DNA from: RBG-13-66-14 sp964436465
GTDB lineage: Bacteria > RBG-13-66-14
DNA: 54,523 nucleotides
Direction of reading: 5' to 3'
Assembly (NCBI GenBank): GCA_964436465.1
Contig: CAYTCV010000009.1
Location: forward strand, 1-54,523
This document shows positions 38,877 to 47,365 of this stretch, piece after piece. Within the stretch, counting starts at the first letter, position 1; each line of letters opens with the position of its first letter. The translations under genes and the position numbers were made by a program. Below the pieces are notes generated by a model that saw only the letters and a program-made list of their open reading frames with translations, was not told the origin of the DNA and ran no database searches.

Positions 38877-40238
38877 ATGGCCAAAAGACCGCTGCCAGAC
38901 CTCCTCAACGGACCGGTGACCTCCACCCTGGTCCGACTGTCACTTCCCCAGGCCGGGGCTATGCTGTTGAACTCGGTCATCGGGGTCGTGGACCTCATCT
39001 ACGTCGGATTACTGGGCAAGCATGCCCTGGCGGCGGTGGCCCTCTGCTTCCCGCTGCACTTCCTCATCATCACCGCCGGAGCGGGGACGAACACCGCCGT
39101 GAGCGCGGTGCTCGCCCGGTACTTCGGCGCCGGCGACGCCGAGCACACCGACCGCATCGTAATCTACTCCCTCTTCGCCTGGCTCGGACTAACGGCGCTC
39201 ATGATGCCGTTGGGGCTGCTCATCGCCCGCCCGCTCCTCGAATCCACCGGAGCGGGACCCGATGTCGTGGAGATGGCCCATCAGTATGCCGGCACCCTCT
39301 ACTGGGGGGTGGGCGCCATCCTGGGCCAGATGATTCTGGGCGGTCTCTACCGCGGCGCCGGGGATACCCGGTTCCCTTTCTGGGTCCTGACGCTGACGGT
39401 GGGGGTCAACGCGGTGCTGGACCCGCTCCTTATTTTCGGGCTCGGGCCTTTCCCCCGCCTGGGCGTGCACGGGGCCGCGCTGGCCACCGTGTCGAGCCGG
39501 GTCGTCGGGCTCGGCGTTATCGCCATCCACCTCTTCACGCGCCGGGGCCCCGTCAAATTCAACCCCAGGGCCCTCCGGTGGGACCCGGAAGCTTACAGCC
39601 GCCTCTGGCGCCTGGCGGTGCCGGGTTTCATTCAGCGGGCCGTCATTCCCGTGGCCATCCAAATCGTCCTCTACATCATCACTCCCTTGGGGGTGGCGGT
39701 GGTGGGCGCCTACGGGGTGGCCCAGCGCCTGTTCAACCTGGTCCAACTGCCCGCCATCGGCTTCGGCACCGGGGCGATGGTGATGATAGGGCAGTGTCAC
39801 GCCGCCGGGTTGACGGACCGGGTGCGACGAACCTCGATGGATTCGGTGTGGATAACCACCCTCGTCACCGGTGGGCTCTCCGTGCTCATCTGGGTCTTCG
39901 CCCCCTTCTTCGTTTCCCTCTTCTCCGACTCACCGGAGGTGACCCGCGCCGGGACGATACTTGTGCGTTGGCTGGCGATATCTCAACCCGCGGCGGGACT
40001 GATTCTGTTGGTCAACGGCTATTTCAACGCCATGGGGCAGGGGCTGTACGCCATGCTCCCCACCATCGGCCAGCGGCTGGTGCTGGAACCGGGCGGTCTC
40101 GTTCTGGGGCTGCTTCTGGGCGGCCTGACCGGGGCCTGGGCCGGGATGATGGCCGGCGGGCTGGTGGCCGGCGGAATCAGCCTTCTCGTTCTTTTCGCCC
40201 GGTGGCGTGCGCTCCGGCGTGAGGCGGTAGGGGTGTAG
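38877..40238 (+). CDS. MATE family efflux transporter
   Basis: This is a predicted cation/drug antiporter of the inner membrane with twelve membrane segments in two pseudo-repeats. Typical blocks are the start LPDLLNGPVTSTLVRLSLPQAGAMLLNSVIGVVDLIYVG, ITAGAGTNTAVSAVLARYFGAGD, YWGVGAILGQMILGGLYRGAGDTRFP and the second-half GTGAMVMIGQCHAAG. At 453 residues it has the normal size. Its substrate cannot be deduced. No strong ribosome site precedes the ATG at 38877. The next gene begins 4 bases after its stop, indicating an operon with the eIF2B-like and hydrolase genes. Confidence 0.92.
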   Translation: MAKRPLPDLLNGPVTSTLVRLSLPQAGAMLLNSVIGVVDLIYVGLLGKHALAAVALCFPLHFLIITAGAGTNTAVSAVLARYFGAGDAEHTDRIVIYSLFAWLGLTALMMPLGLLIARPLLESTGAGPDVVEMAHQYAGTLYWGVGAILGQMILGGLYRGAGDTRFPFWVLTLTVGVNAVLDPLLIFGLGPFPRLGVHGAALATVSSRVVGLGVIAIHLFTRRGPVKFNPRALRWDPEAYSRLWRLAVPGFIQRAVIPVAIQIVLYIITPLGVAVVGAYGVAQRLFNLVQLPAIGFGTGAMVMIGQCHAAGLTDRVRRTSMDSVWITTLVTGGLSVLIWVFAPFFVSLFSDSPEVTRAGTILVRWLAISQPAAGLILLVNGYFNAMGQGLYAMLPTIGQRLVLEPGGLVLGLLLGGLTGAWAGMMAGGLVAGGISLLVLFARWRALRREAVGV

Positions 40239-40242
40239 CACC

Positions 40243-40986
40243 GTGGAACGGTTGCCCGCGGACGTGGAGAGGGGACTGGCCGCCATCGCTTCGGATACCG
40301 AGCACGGGGCGGCGGTGCTTCACGCCCGGGCTCTGGAGCTGGCCGCCGGGCTTCCCGTCGGACTGCTTCCGGCCTTCGGGGAGGCGCTCCTGCGCGGTCG
40401 GCGGGACATGGCCCCGCTCCTGAACCTCGCCCTGGCCCTTGCCCGCTCACCGGACCCCGGCGGGGAACTGGACCGGCGGATGAAGTCCGCCCGACGCGCC
40501 ACCGGCCTTATCGCGCGGAAAGCGGTGACGCTCCTGGGGCGGGGGCGCAGAGTCATCACCATCTCGCGGTCGAGCACGGTTCTGGCGGTCCTCGAAGCCC
40601 TGGAGCCGGAACGGGTCCTGTGCCTGGAATCGTCGCCCGGGGGCGAGGGGCGCCGGTTCGCCTCGGAGTTAAACGAACGGGGTATACCCGCCGAGCCGAT
40701 TCCCGACGCCGAGGTGGGCTCGGCGGTGGAACGTGTCGAGCTGGGACTCTGCGGGGCGGACTCGATTACCGGCCGTGTGTTTGTGAATAAAATCGGCACC
40801 CGGCGCCTGGCCGAGGCGCTTTCGGCGCTGGCTAAGCCGCTATATGTCGCCGCCGACCGGACCAAGTGCCTTCCCGCCGAGCACTACGCGCCACCCGGAC
40901 CGGGCGGCCCCTTCGAGGAGATTCCCCGCCCGCTGGTCGAGGGCTTCTTGGATGATTCGGATGATACCGGGAACGCTTCTGGGTAA
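40243..40986 (+). CDS. eIF-2B alpha/beta/delta-like protein
   Basis: The protein belongs to the IF-2B superfamily, which includes methylthioribose-1-phosphate isomerase, ribose-1,5-bisphosphate isomerase and eIF2B subunits. Visible family features are VITISRSSTVLAVLEAL, LCLESSPGGEGRRFASELNERGI, the conserved GADSITG and VNKIGTRRLAEAL region, and PLYVAADRTKCLP. It is shorter (247 residues) than MtnA and lacks an obvious second catalytic region, so the sugar-phosphate substrate is unknown. GTG 40243 follows MATE closely, and the downstream hydrolase start lies within its last codons (35-base overlap). Confidence 0.8.
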   Translation: MERLPADVERGLAAIASDTEHGAAVLHARALELAAGLPVGLLPAFGEALLRGRRDMAPLLNLALALARSPDPGGELDRRMKSARRATGLIARKAVTLLGRGRRVITISRSSTVLAVLEALEPERVLCLESSPGGEGRRFASELNERGIPAEPIPDAEVGSAVERVELGLCGADSITGRVFVNKIGTRRLAEALSALAKPLYVAADRTKCLPAEHYAPPGPGGPFEEIPRPLVEGFLDDSDDTGNASG

Positions 40987-41953
40987 ACTTCTGGACCGCT
41001 ACCTCTTCCGACAGGTTCAGCCGCGCCTGTCGGACCGGCGGACGCCGCCGGAGGCGCTCGACGCCCAGCGGCGCCGCGACCTCGCCGCCGAGCTACGGGC
41101 GGCCGTCGGCACACCCGCCCCCGCGTCGGTCGACCTCGGCGGTGAACTCAACGACCCCCGGGCGGGCCTGGCCTACCGCCCCGTGACCCTCTCCCCGACC
41201 GGGGTCGTCGGCCGGCTCTACGGGCTGCTGAATCACGACAGCCCCATCGTCCTCTTCATCCACGGTTGGCTCCAGCCCAGCTATATTTCCCTGTCGGAGA
41301 CGGCGGCGCTCCTGGTCCGCCGGGGCCTGTCGGTATTTATTTTAGAGCTACCCCACCACCTGAGCCGCCGGCCCCCGGGCGAGGCTCACGGTGCGCGCTT
41401 CGTTTCCGGCGACCTGCGGCTCACGCTGGACTCCCTGGTCCGGGCGACGGCGGAGGTCAGCGCCGCGGCGGCCTGGCTGCGAAATCCGGCGGGGGGCCTT
41501 TTTACGATGGGCTTCAGCCTGGGGGGTCTTCTCGCCGGGCTCCACGCCTGCCTGGCCGATGAGCCGCCGGAGAGGGTCGTCCTCGTCGCCCCGGCGGCCC
41601 GACCGGCGGAGACTATTCTCGGCTCGCCGCTCGCCGACCGGGTGAGACGGGCCGTCTTCGACCAGGGCGTCACGCCGCGGGAAATCCGCCGCGTACTCGC
41701 CCCGCTGGACCTGACCCGACTCCGGCCCCGGACCGCTCCGGAGCGCGTCTTCCTCGTCGCCGGGCGGGGGGACCGGGCGGTGCCGCTGTCCGTAATGCGG
41801 GGGCTGCGGGACCGCTGGGACTGCCGTTACCGGGAGGTGTCGGCGGGGCACGTCAGCCTGTGGCTGCCGCTGGTGGTGGGCGAACGGCTGGGAATTAAAC
41901 GGGGGCTGTCCTGGTGCCGGGGTGCGGCCGATTTTCTCGAAGGGGCGGGGTAA
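40952..41953 (+). CDS. Alpha/beta hydrolase family protein
   Basis: This is a predicted serine hydrolase. The oxyanion strand VLFIHGWLQPSY, the nucleophile elbow GFSLGGLLAG, an acidic residue in VAGRGDRAVP and the final His in AGHVSLWLP form a complete catalytic set in the usual order. About 60 basic residues precede the core. The substrate is unknown; the broad layout is like that of esterases or lipases of the DUF2048/abhydrolase type. ATG 40952 overlaps the eIF2B-like gene; ATG 40961 is an alternative. Its stop lies 62 bases before the scaffold gap, so what follows is not known. Confidence 0.8.
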   Translation: MIRMIPGTLLGKLLDRYLFRQVQPRLSDRRTPPEALDAQRRRDLAAELRAAVGTPAPASVDLGGELNDPRAGLAYRPVTLSPTGVVGRLYGLLNHDSPIVLFIHGWLQPSYISLSETAALLVRRGLSVFILELPHHLSRRPPGEAHGARFVSGDLRLTLDSLVRATAEVSAAAAWLRNPAGGLFTMGFSLGGLLAGLHACLADEPPERVVLVAPAARPAETILGSPLADRVRRAVFDQGVTPREIRRVLAPLDLTRLRPRTAPERVFLVAGRGDRAVPLSVMRGLRDRWDCRYREVSAGHVSLWLPLVVGERLGIKRGLSWCRGAADFLEGAG

Positions 41954-42014
41954 CGGAGCCTGAGCGATGGGGCGGCGCGGTCAGCGTCCGGCAGCCCGTT
42001 CGGCTGTGGGTTTT

Positions 42015-42114
42015 NNNNNNNNNNNNNNNNNNNNNNNNNNNNNNNNNNNNNNNNNNNNNNNNNNNNNNNNNNNNNNNNNNNNNNNNNNNNNNNNNNNNNN
42101 NNNNNNNNNNNNNN
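42015..42114. other. Assembly gap of 100 N
   Basis: Exactly 100 N joins two contigs. The true distance is unknown because 100 is a conventional placeholder. The gap falls in the 3' end of recN; the bases on its left (41954-42014) do not continue RecN and show no gene. Confidence 0.98.
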
Positions 42115-43766
42115 TCCCGGGCGTGCTCCACGGCGCTCTCCCCACCCCCCAGCATGGCCGACAGCTCGCTTACCTGCTCCTCGCCCTCCAACCGCTCGAT
42201 GTCGGTGAAGGTCCGGCCCTCGGCCGAGTCTTTTTTAACGCGGTAGTGGGCGTCGGCGTTGGCGGCGATTTGGGGCAGGTGGGTGATGACGACGACCTGC
42301 CGGGAACGCCCCAGGTCGTGGAGGAGCTCGGCCACCACCCCGGCGATGTGCCCCCCGATGCCGGTGTCGACCTCGTCGAAGACCATGGTGGGTACGCCGT
42401 AACGCTCGCCGGTGACCCCCTTGAGGGCCAGCATCACCCGGGAAATTTCGCCGCCCGAGGCCACCCGGGCCAGGGGGCGCGGCGGTTCGCCGGGATTGGC
42501 GGCCAGCTGAAACTCCACGGCGTCGAGACCGGTGGAGGTCGCCCTGGCGCCGGACCAGCCGTCGTCGCCCGGCCGGTTGCCGATTTCGACGGCAAACGGC
42601 TCCCCGGGGAAGCCCAGGCGCGTTAAAATCTGGTTGACCCGCGGCGTCAGCCGGTTCACCGCCTCCCGCCGTTTCTGGGAAATCTCCCGCGCCGCCCAGA
42701 GGTACTCCTCCCGGGCCCCTTCGAGGACTTTTCCGCGCTGGGCCAGGGCGGTCCCGCGGTCCTCATGGTCGGAGAGCCTGTGCGCCGCCCACTCCCGGTA
42801 CTCGAGCACCTCGGTCAGGGTCGGTCCGAACTTGCGCTTGAGGTGCTCCAGGAGCGCCAGGCGGGTCTCGATTTCCTCCAGCCGCGCCGGGTCGGCCTCG
42901 AGCCTCTCGCCGTACACCCGAAGCCTCTCGACGATGTCCACCAGGCTGAAGCGGAGCTGGGTCAGCTCTTCTTCAAGAGGGCCCTGTTCGGGGTCCAGCT
43001 TGACCAGCTCCTTGAGGGTGCCGCGCGCGGCCTCGACGCCGTCCAGGGCCGAGGACTCCCCCTCGCCCAGGAGCTGCAGCGCTTCCCGGGCCAGCCGGGA
43101 GAGCTCTACCACGGCCCGCAGGCGCTGCCTCTCACCCAGGAGCGACTCCTCTTCGGCCGGCTCGGGGCCGGCGTCGTCTATTTCCTTCAGCTCGTGGCGC
43201 CAGAGTTCGAGCTGCCGTTCGTCGGCCGCGGCCGATTCCTCCAGCTCGGCCAGGGCAGCCTCGGCCGCTCGCACCGCCTCGAAGCGGCGGGTGACATTCT
43301 CCCGGAGCCCGGCCAGGTCGTCGAAGGCGTCGAGAAGCTCGAGCTGCGCCTGGGCCTGGAGGAGTGTCTGGTGCTCGTGCTGGCCGTGAAGGTCCACCAG
43401 ATGGTCGCCCAGGGCGGCGAGGGTGGAGACGGGGACGAGGTTCCCGCCGAGCCAGCAGCGCGACCGCCCACCCGCGTCCACCCGGCGGCGGATGACGAGC
43501 TCCTCATGGGCCGGTTCGATTCCGAGCTCCTCCGCCAGCTCCGCGGGCAGCTTCACGTCGCGGAAGATGGCCTGTACCTCGGCGGCCGGAGCCCCGCTCC
43601 GCACCGCGTCGGACTTGGCTCTCTCCCCGAGGGCCAGACCGACGGCCCCGACCAGGACGCTCTTCCCCGCCCCGGTGGCGCCGGTGATGGCGCACAGGCC
43701 GCGGTCCAGCTCCACCTCCAGGTTCGAGATGGTGGCCAGGTCACGGACGGCCAGGTACGAGAGCAT
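42115..43766 (-). CDS. recN: DNA repair protein RecN, C terminus lost in the gap
   Basis: RecN is an SMC-like ATPase that acts in double-strand break repair. The Walker A ITGATGAGKSVLVGAVGLALGERA is near residues 30-53, long coiled-coil arms follow, and the signature RVASGGEISRVMLALK and Walker B TMVFDEVDTGIGGHIAGVVAELL are in the C-terminal lobe. The His-switch segment VVVITHLPQIAANADAHYRVKK is also present. About 550 residues are visible, ending in LGGGESAVEHAR; only the last 10-20 residues expected for the family are missing. ATG 43766 follows the nadK stop by one base, so nadK and recN form an operon, a pairing seen in many bacteria. Confidence 0.93.
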
Positions 43767-43767
43767 G

Positions 43768-44724
43768 CTAGTGGTCTCTATTCTCGTGGGAGTGATTCGT
43801 GCCCCAGAGGAGCTTGTCGCGCAGGACGCCGAAGAAATCGGGCGGGCCGACCCGGACCAGGGAGACCGTGCGTTCGGCGCGTCGCAGGTTGATGCGGTCC
43901 TCACGGGTCACCTCGACGCCCACCTGGCCGTCGGCGATGAGGACCAACGGGTTGGCCGAGCGGACGCGGACTTCCAGGTCGAGGTCCCGGTCCAGAACGA
44001 CGGGGCGGAAGTTGAGGGTGTGCGGGCTGATGGGCGTCAACAGGAAGGCCGAAATCCAGGGGGCGAGGACCGGTCCGCCGCAGGAGAGGGAGTAGGCCGT
44101 CGAGCCGGTCGGCGTGGCGACGATGAGGCCGTCGCCCTGGGTGGTCCCCAGATACCGCCCGCCGATTTTTACGTCGAGCTCGCACACCCCGGCCACGGCG
44201 GGGCGATGGACCGCGATTTCGTTCAGGCAGCGCAGGACGACGCGCTCGCCGTCGGCGAACGCCACCTCCGCCTCGAGCACCAACCGGTCGTCCAGGAGAT
44301 ACCGGTTCGCCAGGAGCGCTTCCAGGGCCCCCTCGATATTTTCCACGGTGATTTCCGCCAGAAAACCCATCCCGCCCACGTTGACGCCCAGGATGGGGAC
44401 GGGGGCGTAGTCGATGAGGCGCGCCGCGGTGAGGATGGTCCCGTCGCCGCCCAACGCAATCACCAGGTCGGTGTCGGCGGTCGGGGGGTCCACGCGACCC
44501 GCCCCGGGAAACTGGCGCAGCAGGCGGTCGTGCGGGCCGTCGTTCGCCTTCGGCCGCGGATGACCCGGAGGCGGAGGCTCCACTACGCGGATGCCCTCCG
44601 CGGCGCACCTCTTCCGGATGACCTCGGCGGCCCCGGCCGCTTTCGGCTTGGTCGGGTTGACCACGAGGCCGATTTTTTTAAGGTGTCCGGCGGGAGGCTG
44701 GCGGTACGGTTTGACGTCGTGCAT
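43768..44724 (-). CDS. nadK: NAD kinase
   Basis: NadK phosphorylates NAD to NADP in the cytoplasm. The motifs are complete: KKIGLVVNPTKP near the start, the GGDGT loop at 92-96, GVNVGGMGFLAEIT, LNEIAVHR, the nucleotide-binding TTQGDGLIVATPTGSTAYSLSCGGP and the C-terminal RTVSLVRVG. At 318 residues it is slightly longer than average owing to an insert near 50-82. ATG 44724 has a GGAG site. It is driven by a perfect consensus promoter at 44755-44784 and is followed by recN. Confidence 0.95.
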   Translation of the reverse strand: MHDVKPYRQPPAGHLKKIGLVVNPTKPKAAGAAEVIRKRCAAEGIRVVEPPPPGHPRPKANDGPHDRLLRQFPGAGRVDPPTADTDLVIALGGDGTILTAARLIDYAPVPILGVNVGGMGFLAEITVENIEGALEALLANRYLLDDRLVLEAEVAFADGERVVLRCLNEIAVHRPAVAGVCELDVKIGGRYLGTTQGDGLIVATPTGSTAYSLSCGGPVLAPWISAFLLTPISPHTLNFRPVVLDRDLDLEVRVRSANPLVLIADGQVGVEVTREDRINLRRAERTVSLVRVGPPDFFGVLRDKLLWGTNHSHENRDH

Positions 44725-44754
44725 GAGTTACCCGCTCCAGAAGGAAACCGCAAG

Positions 44755-44784
44755 ATTATAGGCACCGCCGGAGGGCCCTGTCAA
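44755..44784 (-). promoter_or_regulatory. Perfect consensus promoter of nadK-recN
   Basis: On the minus strand TTGACA (44779-44784) and TATAAT (44755-44760) are 18 bp apart; all 12 hexamer bases match consensus. The nadK ATG is 30 bases downstream of the -10 box. Confidence 0.85.
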
Positions 44785-44906
44785 CGACGCCTCGACCGCC
44801 AACATCCGTGTGAATAACGGGTTACGGGTGAATGGGGTCATGCCCCGGGCAATCCCGTCTCGACGGGCCGCCCTTGAAAAGGGTAGTTGAAACGGGACCA
44901 GGGTCG

Positions 44907-44912
44907 TATAAT
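44907..44912 (+). promoter_or_regulatory. -10 box of the pta promoter
   Basis: A perfect TATAAT lies 59 bases before the pta ATG. A TTGAAA at 44887-44892 is only 14 bp away, short of optimal spacing, so the -35 contact is uncertain. Confidence 0.5.
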
Positions 44913-44971
44913 AAGCCCCCGAAAACCGTGCTATACCCCCGGCAAAATCGAACCAGTGAGGAGCCGTGCGC

Positions 44972-45967
44972 ATGGATGTCATCGAGAGAATCATCGAACG
45001 GGCCGGAAAGAAGGGCGCCCACCTCGTTCTGCCCGAAGGCGACGACGACCGGGTACCGGCGGCATACGCCCGCATTCTGAAGCGCGGCATCGCCCGGCGG
45101 GTCACCCTCGTGGGCGCCGAGGAAGCCGTACTGCAGGCGGCCGAACGGGTCGGCGTGGAGGTGAGCCCCGGGGACATCGTGGACCCCGAGAAGGCCGAAA
45201 AGCTCGGTGTTTACGCCACGGCCATCCACGAGCGGCGCAAGCACAAGGGCCTGAGCCTCGATGAGGCGGTGAAGCTGGCCCGGGACAGAACCGTTTTCGG
45301 CATGGCTATGGTAGGCGCCGGGGACGCCGACGCCTGCGTTTCCGGCTGCGCCACCGCCAGCGGCCACGTCATCCGGTCCGCCCTCTGGACCATCGGCATG
45401 GCCCCCGGCATCCGCTCCATCTCCTCCAGTTTCCTCATGGTTCACCCGGACGGACGCTGGGGCATGGACGGGGTGATGATTTTCTCGGACTGCGCCGTAA
45501 TACCGAATCCCGACGCCGAGGTGCTGGCCGACATCGCCGTGGCCGCGGCGCGGACCGCACGCTCCCTTCTGGGCCTCGAGCCCGTGGTGGCCATGCTGAG
45601 CTACTCCACCCAGGGCTCGGGGTCCGGCCCCGACGTGGACCTGGTGCGTGAGGCCACCGAGCTGGTGAAGAAGAGGGAACCCGGCCTCGCGGTGGACGGT
45701 GAGCTCCAGCTCGACTCCGCCCTCGTGCCCGAGGTGGCGCGGAAGAAGGCCCCCGACTCCCCCGTGGCGGGACGGGCCAACGTGCTGGTCTTCCCCGACC
45801 TGAACTCGGGGAACATAGGCTACAAGCTCACCCAGCGGCTGGCGGGCGCCGCCGCCATCGGGCCCATCCTGCAGGGCGCGGCCCGGCCCATCTCCGACCT
45901 CTCCCGGGGCGCCTCCGTCGAGGACATCGTCAAAACGGCGGCCATCACCATCTCCCAGATGCCGTAA
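44972..45967 (+). CDS. pta: Phosphate acetyltransferase
   Basis: Pta interconverts acetyl-CoA and acetyl phosphate. The protein is the short single-domain form (331 residues): GAHLVLPEGDDDRVPAAY at the start, GMAMVGAGDADACVSGCATASGHVIRSAL in the middle, VAMLSYSTQGSGSGPDVDLV, DGELQLDSALVPEVA and the terminal FPDLNSGNIGYKLTQRLAGAAAIGPILQG. These residues also occur in phosphate butyryltransferases, but the long PTA-type motifs favour acetyl. ATG 44972 has a GAGGAG site; GTG 44966 is possible. No ackA is adjacent. A strong terminator follows at 45990. Confidence 0.93.
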   Translation: MDVIERIIERAGKKGAHLVLPEGDDDRVPAAYARILKRGIARRVTLVGAEEAVLQAAERVGVEVSPGDIVDPEKAEKLGVYATAIHERRKHKGLSLDEAVKLARDRTVFGMAMVGAGDADACVSGCATASGHVIRSALWTIGMAPGIRSISSSFLMVHPDGRWGMDGVMIFSDCAVIPNPDAEVLADIAVAAARTARSLLGLEPVVAMLSYSTQGSGSGPDVDLVREATELVKKREPGLAVDGELQLDSALVPEVARKKAPDSPVAGRANVLVFPDLNSGNIGYKLTQRLAGAAAIGPILQGAARPISDLSRGASVEDIVKTAAITISQMP

Positions 45968-45989
45968 GACCGATTGTACGAATAAAGAA

Positions 45990-46014
45990 AGCGGACCGCG
46001 GGGTCCGCTTTTTT
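45990..46014 (+). terminator. Terminator after pta
   Basis: GCGGACC and GGTCCGC pair around GCGG and are followed by six T residues, 23 bases after the stop codon. Confidence 0.88.
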
Positions 46015-46058
46015 AGGTGTATGAATCGGTCTGGTTCGTTTTCGTAACGGGGACCGGT

Positions 46059-46691
46059 TTAATCCAGGGGCAGGTTCATCCTGTCCCAGCGCACCCCCGT
46101 CTCCTCGGGGGACAACGAGTACGAGAAGTAAATCTCCTCGGCCCGGCCGATTATCTCCTCCCCGGCCAGGAGCCCCCAGGAGCGGCTGTCCTTGGAGGCG
46201 GGGCGGTTGTCGCCCAGCACCAGGTACTTCCCCGGCGGGATGAGCGTCGGCTCGGTGAATGCGTTTTCGCCCGGGCCCGTCCCGCCGCTCGCCAGGGTCC
46301 GGGAATCCGCGGAGAGGTACGGCTCGTCTAGGGGTATCCCGTTGAGGATGAGCCGGCCGCCCGTTATCTGTACCGTGTCACCCGGAATCGCCACCACGCG
46401 CTTGACGTACTCATCCCCCGGTTCGAGGGGCGCGTTGAAGACCACGATGTCGCCGCGCGCCGGCGCGCCGCCCGGCGCGTCGAAGCCGTAGCACAGCTTG
46501 TCCACCAGGAGCCAGTCGCCCGGTCTCAGGGTGGGCTCCATGGAGTCGGACAGGACGAAGGAGCTTTCGACAGCCAGGTTGCGCAACACGGCCAGAAGCG
46601 CGATTACCAGGATTAGGTCGGTGATGAGCCCGCTGGACGGGCTTTGCCTCTGGCGGAAGCGGCGGTAGCTCTCTATAAGCCGCCGGGGCAT
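46059..46691 (-). CDS. lepB: Signal peptidase I
   Basis: LepB cleaves Sec and Tat signal peptides at the outer face of the inner membrane. One membrane segment (about 24-42) precedes the catalytic Ser50 in SDSMEPTLRPGDW and Lys97 in YVKRVVAIPGD. Later boxes are NGIPLDEPYL and VLGDNRPASKDSRSWG. The 210-residue size suits a single-anchor type enzyme. It starts 7 bases after the AT-hook protein gene, so both are probably on one mRNA. Its likely substrates include the secreted proteins encoded at 23134, 37518 and 51957. Confidence 0.95.
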   Translation of the reverse strand: MPRRLIESYRRFRQRQSPSSGLITDLILVIALLAVLRNLAVESSFVLSDSMEPTLRPGDWLLVDKLCYGFDAPGGAPARGDIVVFNAPLEPGDEYVKRVVAIPGDTVQITGGRLILNGIPLDEPYLSADSRTLASGGTGPGENAFTEPTLIPPGKYLVLGDNRPASKDSRSWGLLAGEEIIGRAEEIYFSYSLSPEETGVRWDRMNLPLD

Positions 46692-46698
46692 GGCCCGC

Positions 46699-47250
46699 CT
46701 ACTCGGCGAAGAGCTTTTTCTCGACCAGGGCGATGCCGGTCGGGGTGAGCCTCACCGTGCCGTTGCCCGGCATGTCCACGTATTTGTACTTGCGCTTGGC
46801 CTCGGACAGGCAGACCTGGATGTTCGCCGGCGCCTTCAGGCCGAGGTGGCGGAAGCACTCCGCGATTTCGCCGTGCAGCACCGTCTTGCGTGCGATAATC
46901 TTCTGCAGGTAGTAGAGGTAAAGGGTGCAACGCTCGTAGTTGGAGTGGACCTTGGCTCCCTTGACGTAGTCCTTGAGGGACTTAACGCCTTCGCCGCCCT
47001 TGAGCTCCAGAGGGGTTAGGTTTATTTTTTTCGGCTTGGCTTTGGGCCTTCCGCGTCGCTTCTTGGGTTTCGCCGCGCGGGTCTTCGTCTTGGACGCCCG
47101 TGTTTTCGGCTTCACGGCCAGCATGTCCTTGAAGCGCGCGAACTGCTCGTCGATGAACTCGCGCGTGCCCGTCGCCTTCCACGAGCGGGCGGAGAGGTCG
47201 ATTTCCACCGAGTAGGTCTGGTTCTGAGCGGACGGTTTATCCTCGGCCAT
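46699..47250 (-). CDS. AT-hook and winged-helix-like DNA-binding protein, uncharacterised
   Basis: I do not recognise a named family. The N-terminal 45 residues are followed by a very basic Lys/Arg/Ala linker (about 47-77) that contains a clear AT-hook, KKRRGRPKAK (63-72). The C-terminal part (about 95-183) is predicted mainly helical with a final beta hairpin (YKYVDMPGNGTVRLTPTGI), a pattern consistent with a winged helix; it includes HGEIAECFRHLGLKAPANIQVCLSEAKRKY. Chromatin-like or regulatory binding to AT-rich DNA is inferred. ATG 47250 has a GAGGTG site. lepB follows 7 bases later. The 47251-47365 gap shows no promoter I trust. Confidence 0.65.
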   Translation of the reverse strand: MAEDKPSAQNQTYSVEIDLSARSWKATGTREFIDEQFARFKDMLAVKPKTRASKTKTRAAKPKKRRGRPKAKPKKINLTPLELKGGEGVKSLKDYVKGAKVHSNYERCTLYLYYLQKIIARKTVLHGEIAECFRHLGLKAPANIQVCLSEAKRKYKYVDMPGNGTVRLTPTGIALVEKKLFAE

Positions 47251-47365
47251 TTTACACCTCGTGTCTGGTCCTTTTCAGGATACGTAACGTTTCTTGAAGG
47301 CCACCGGTACTATCACGCAATAAGGCGATACGGGATTGGGCCCCCGGGAAAGACCCCCGCCTCCT

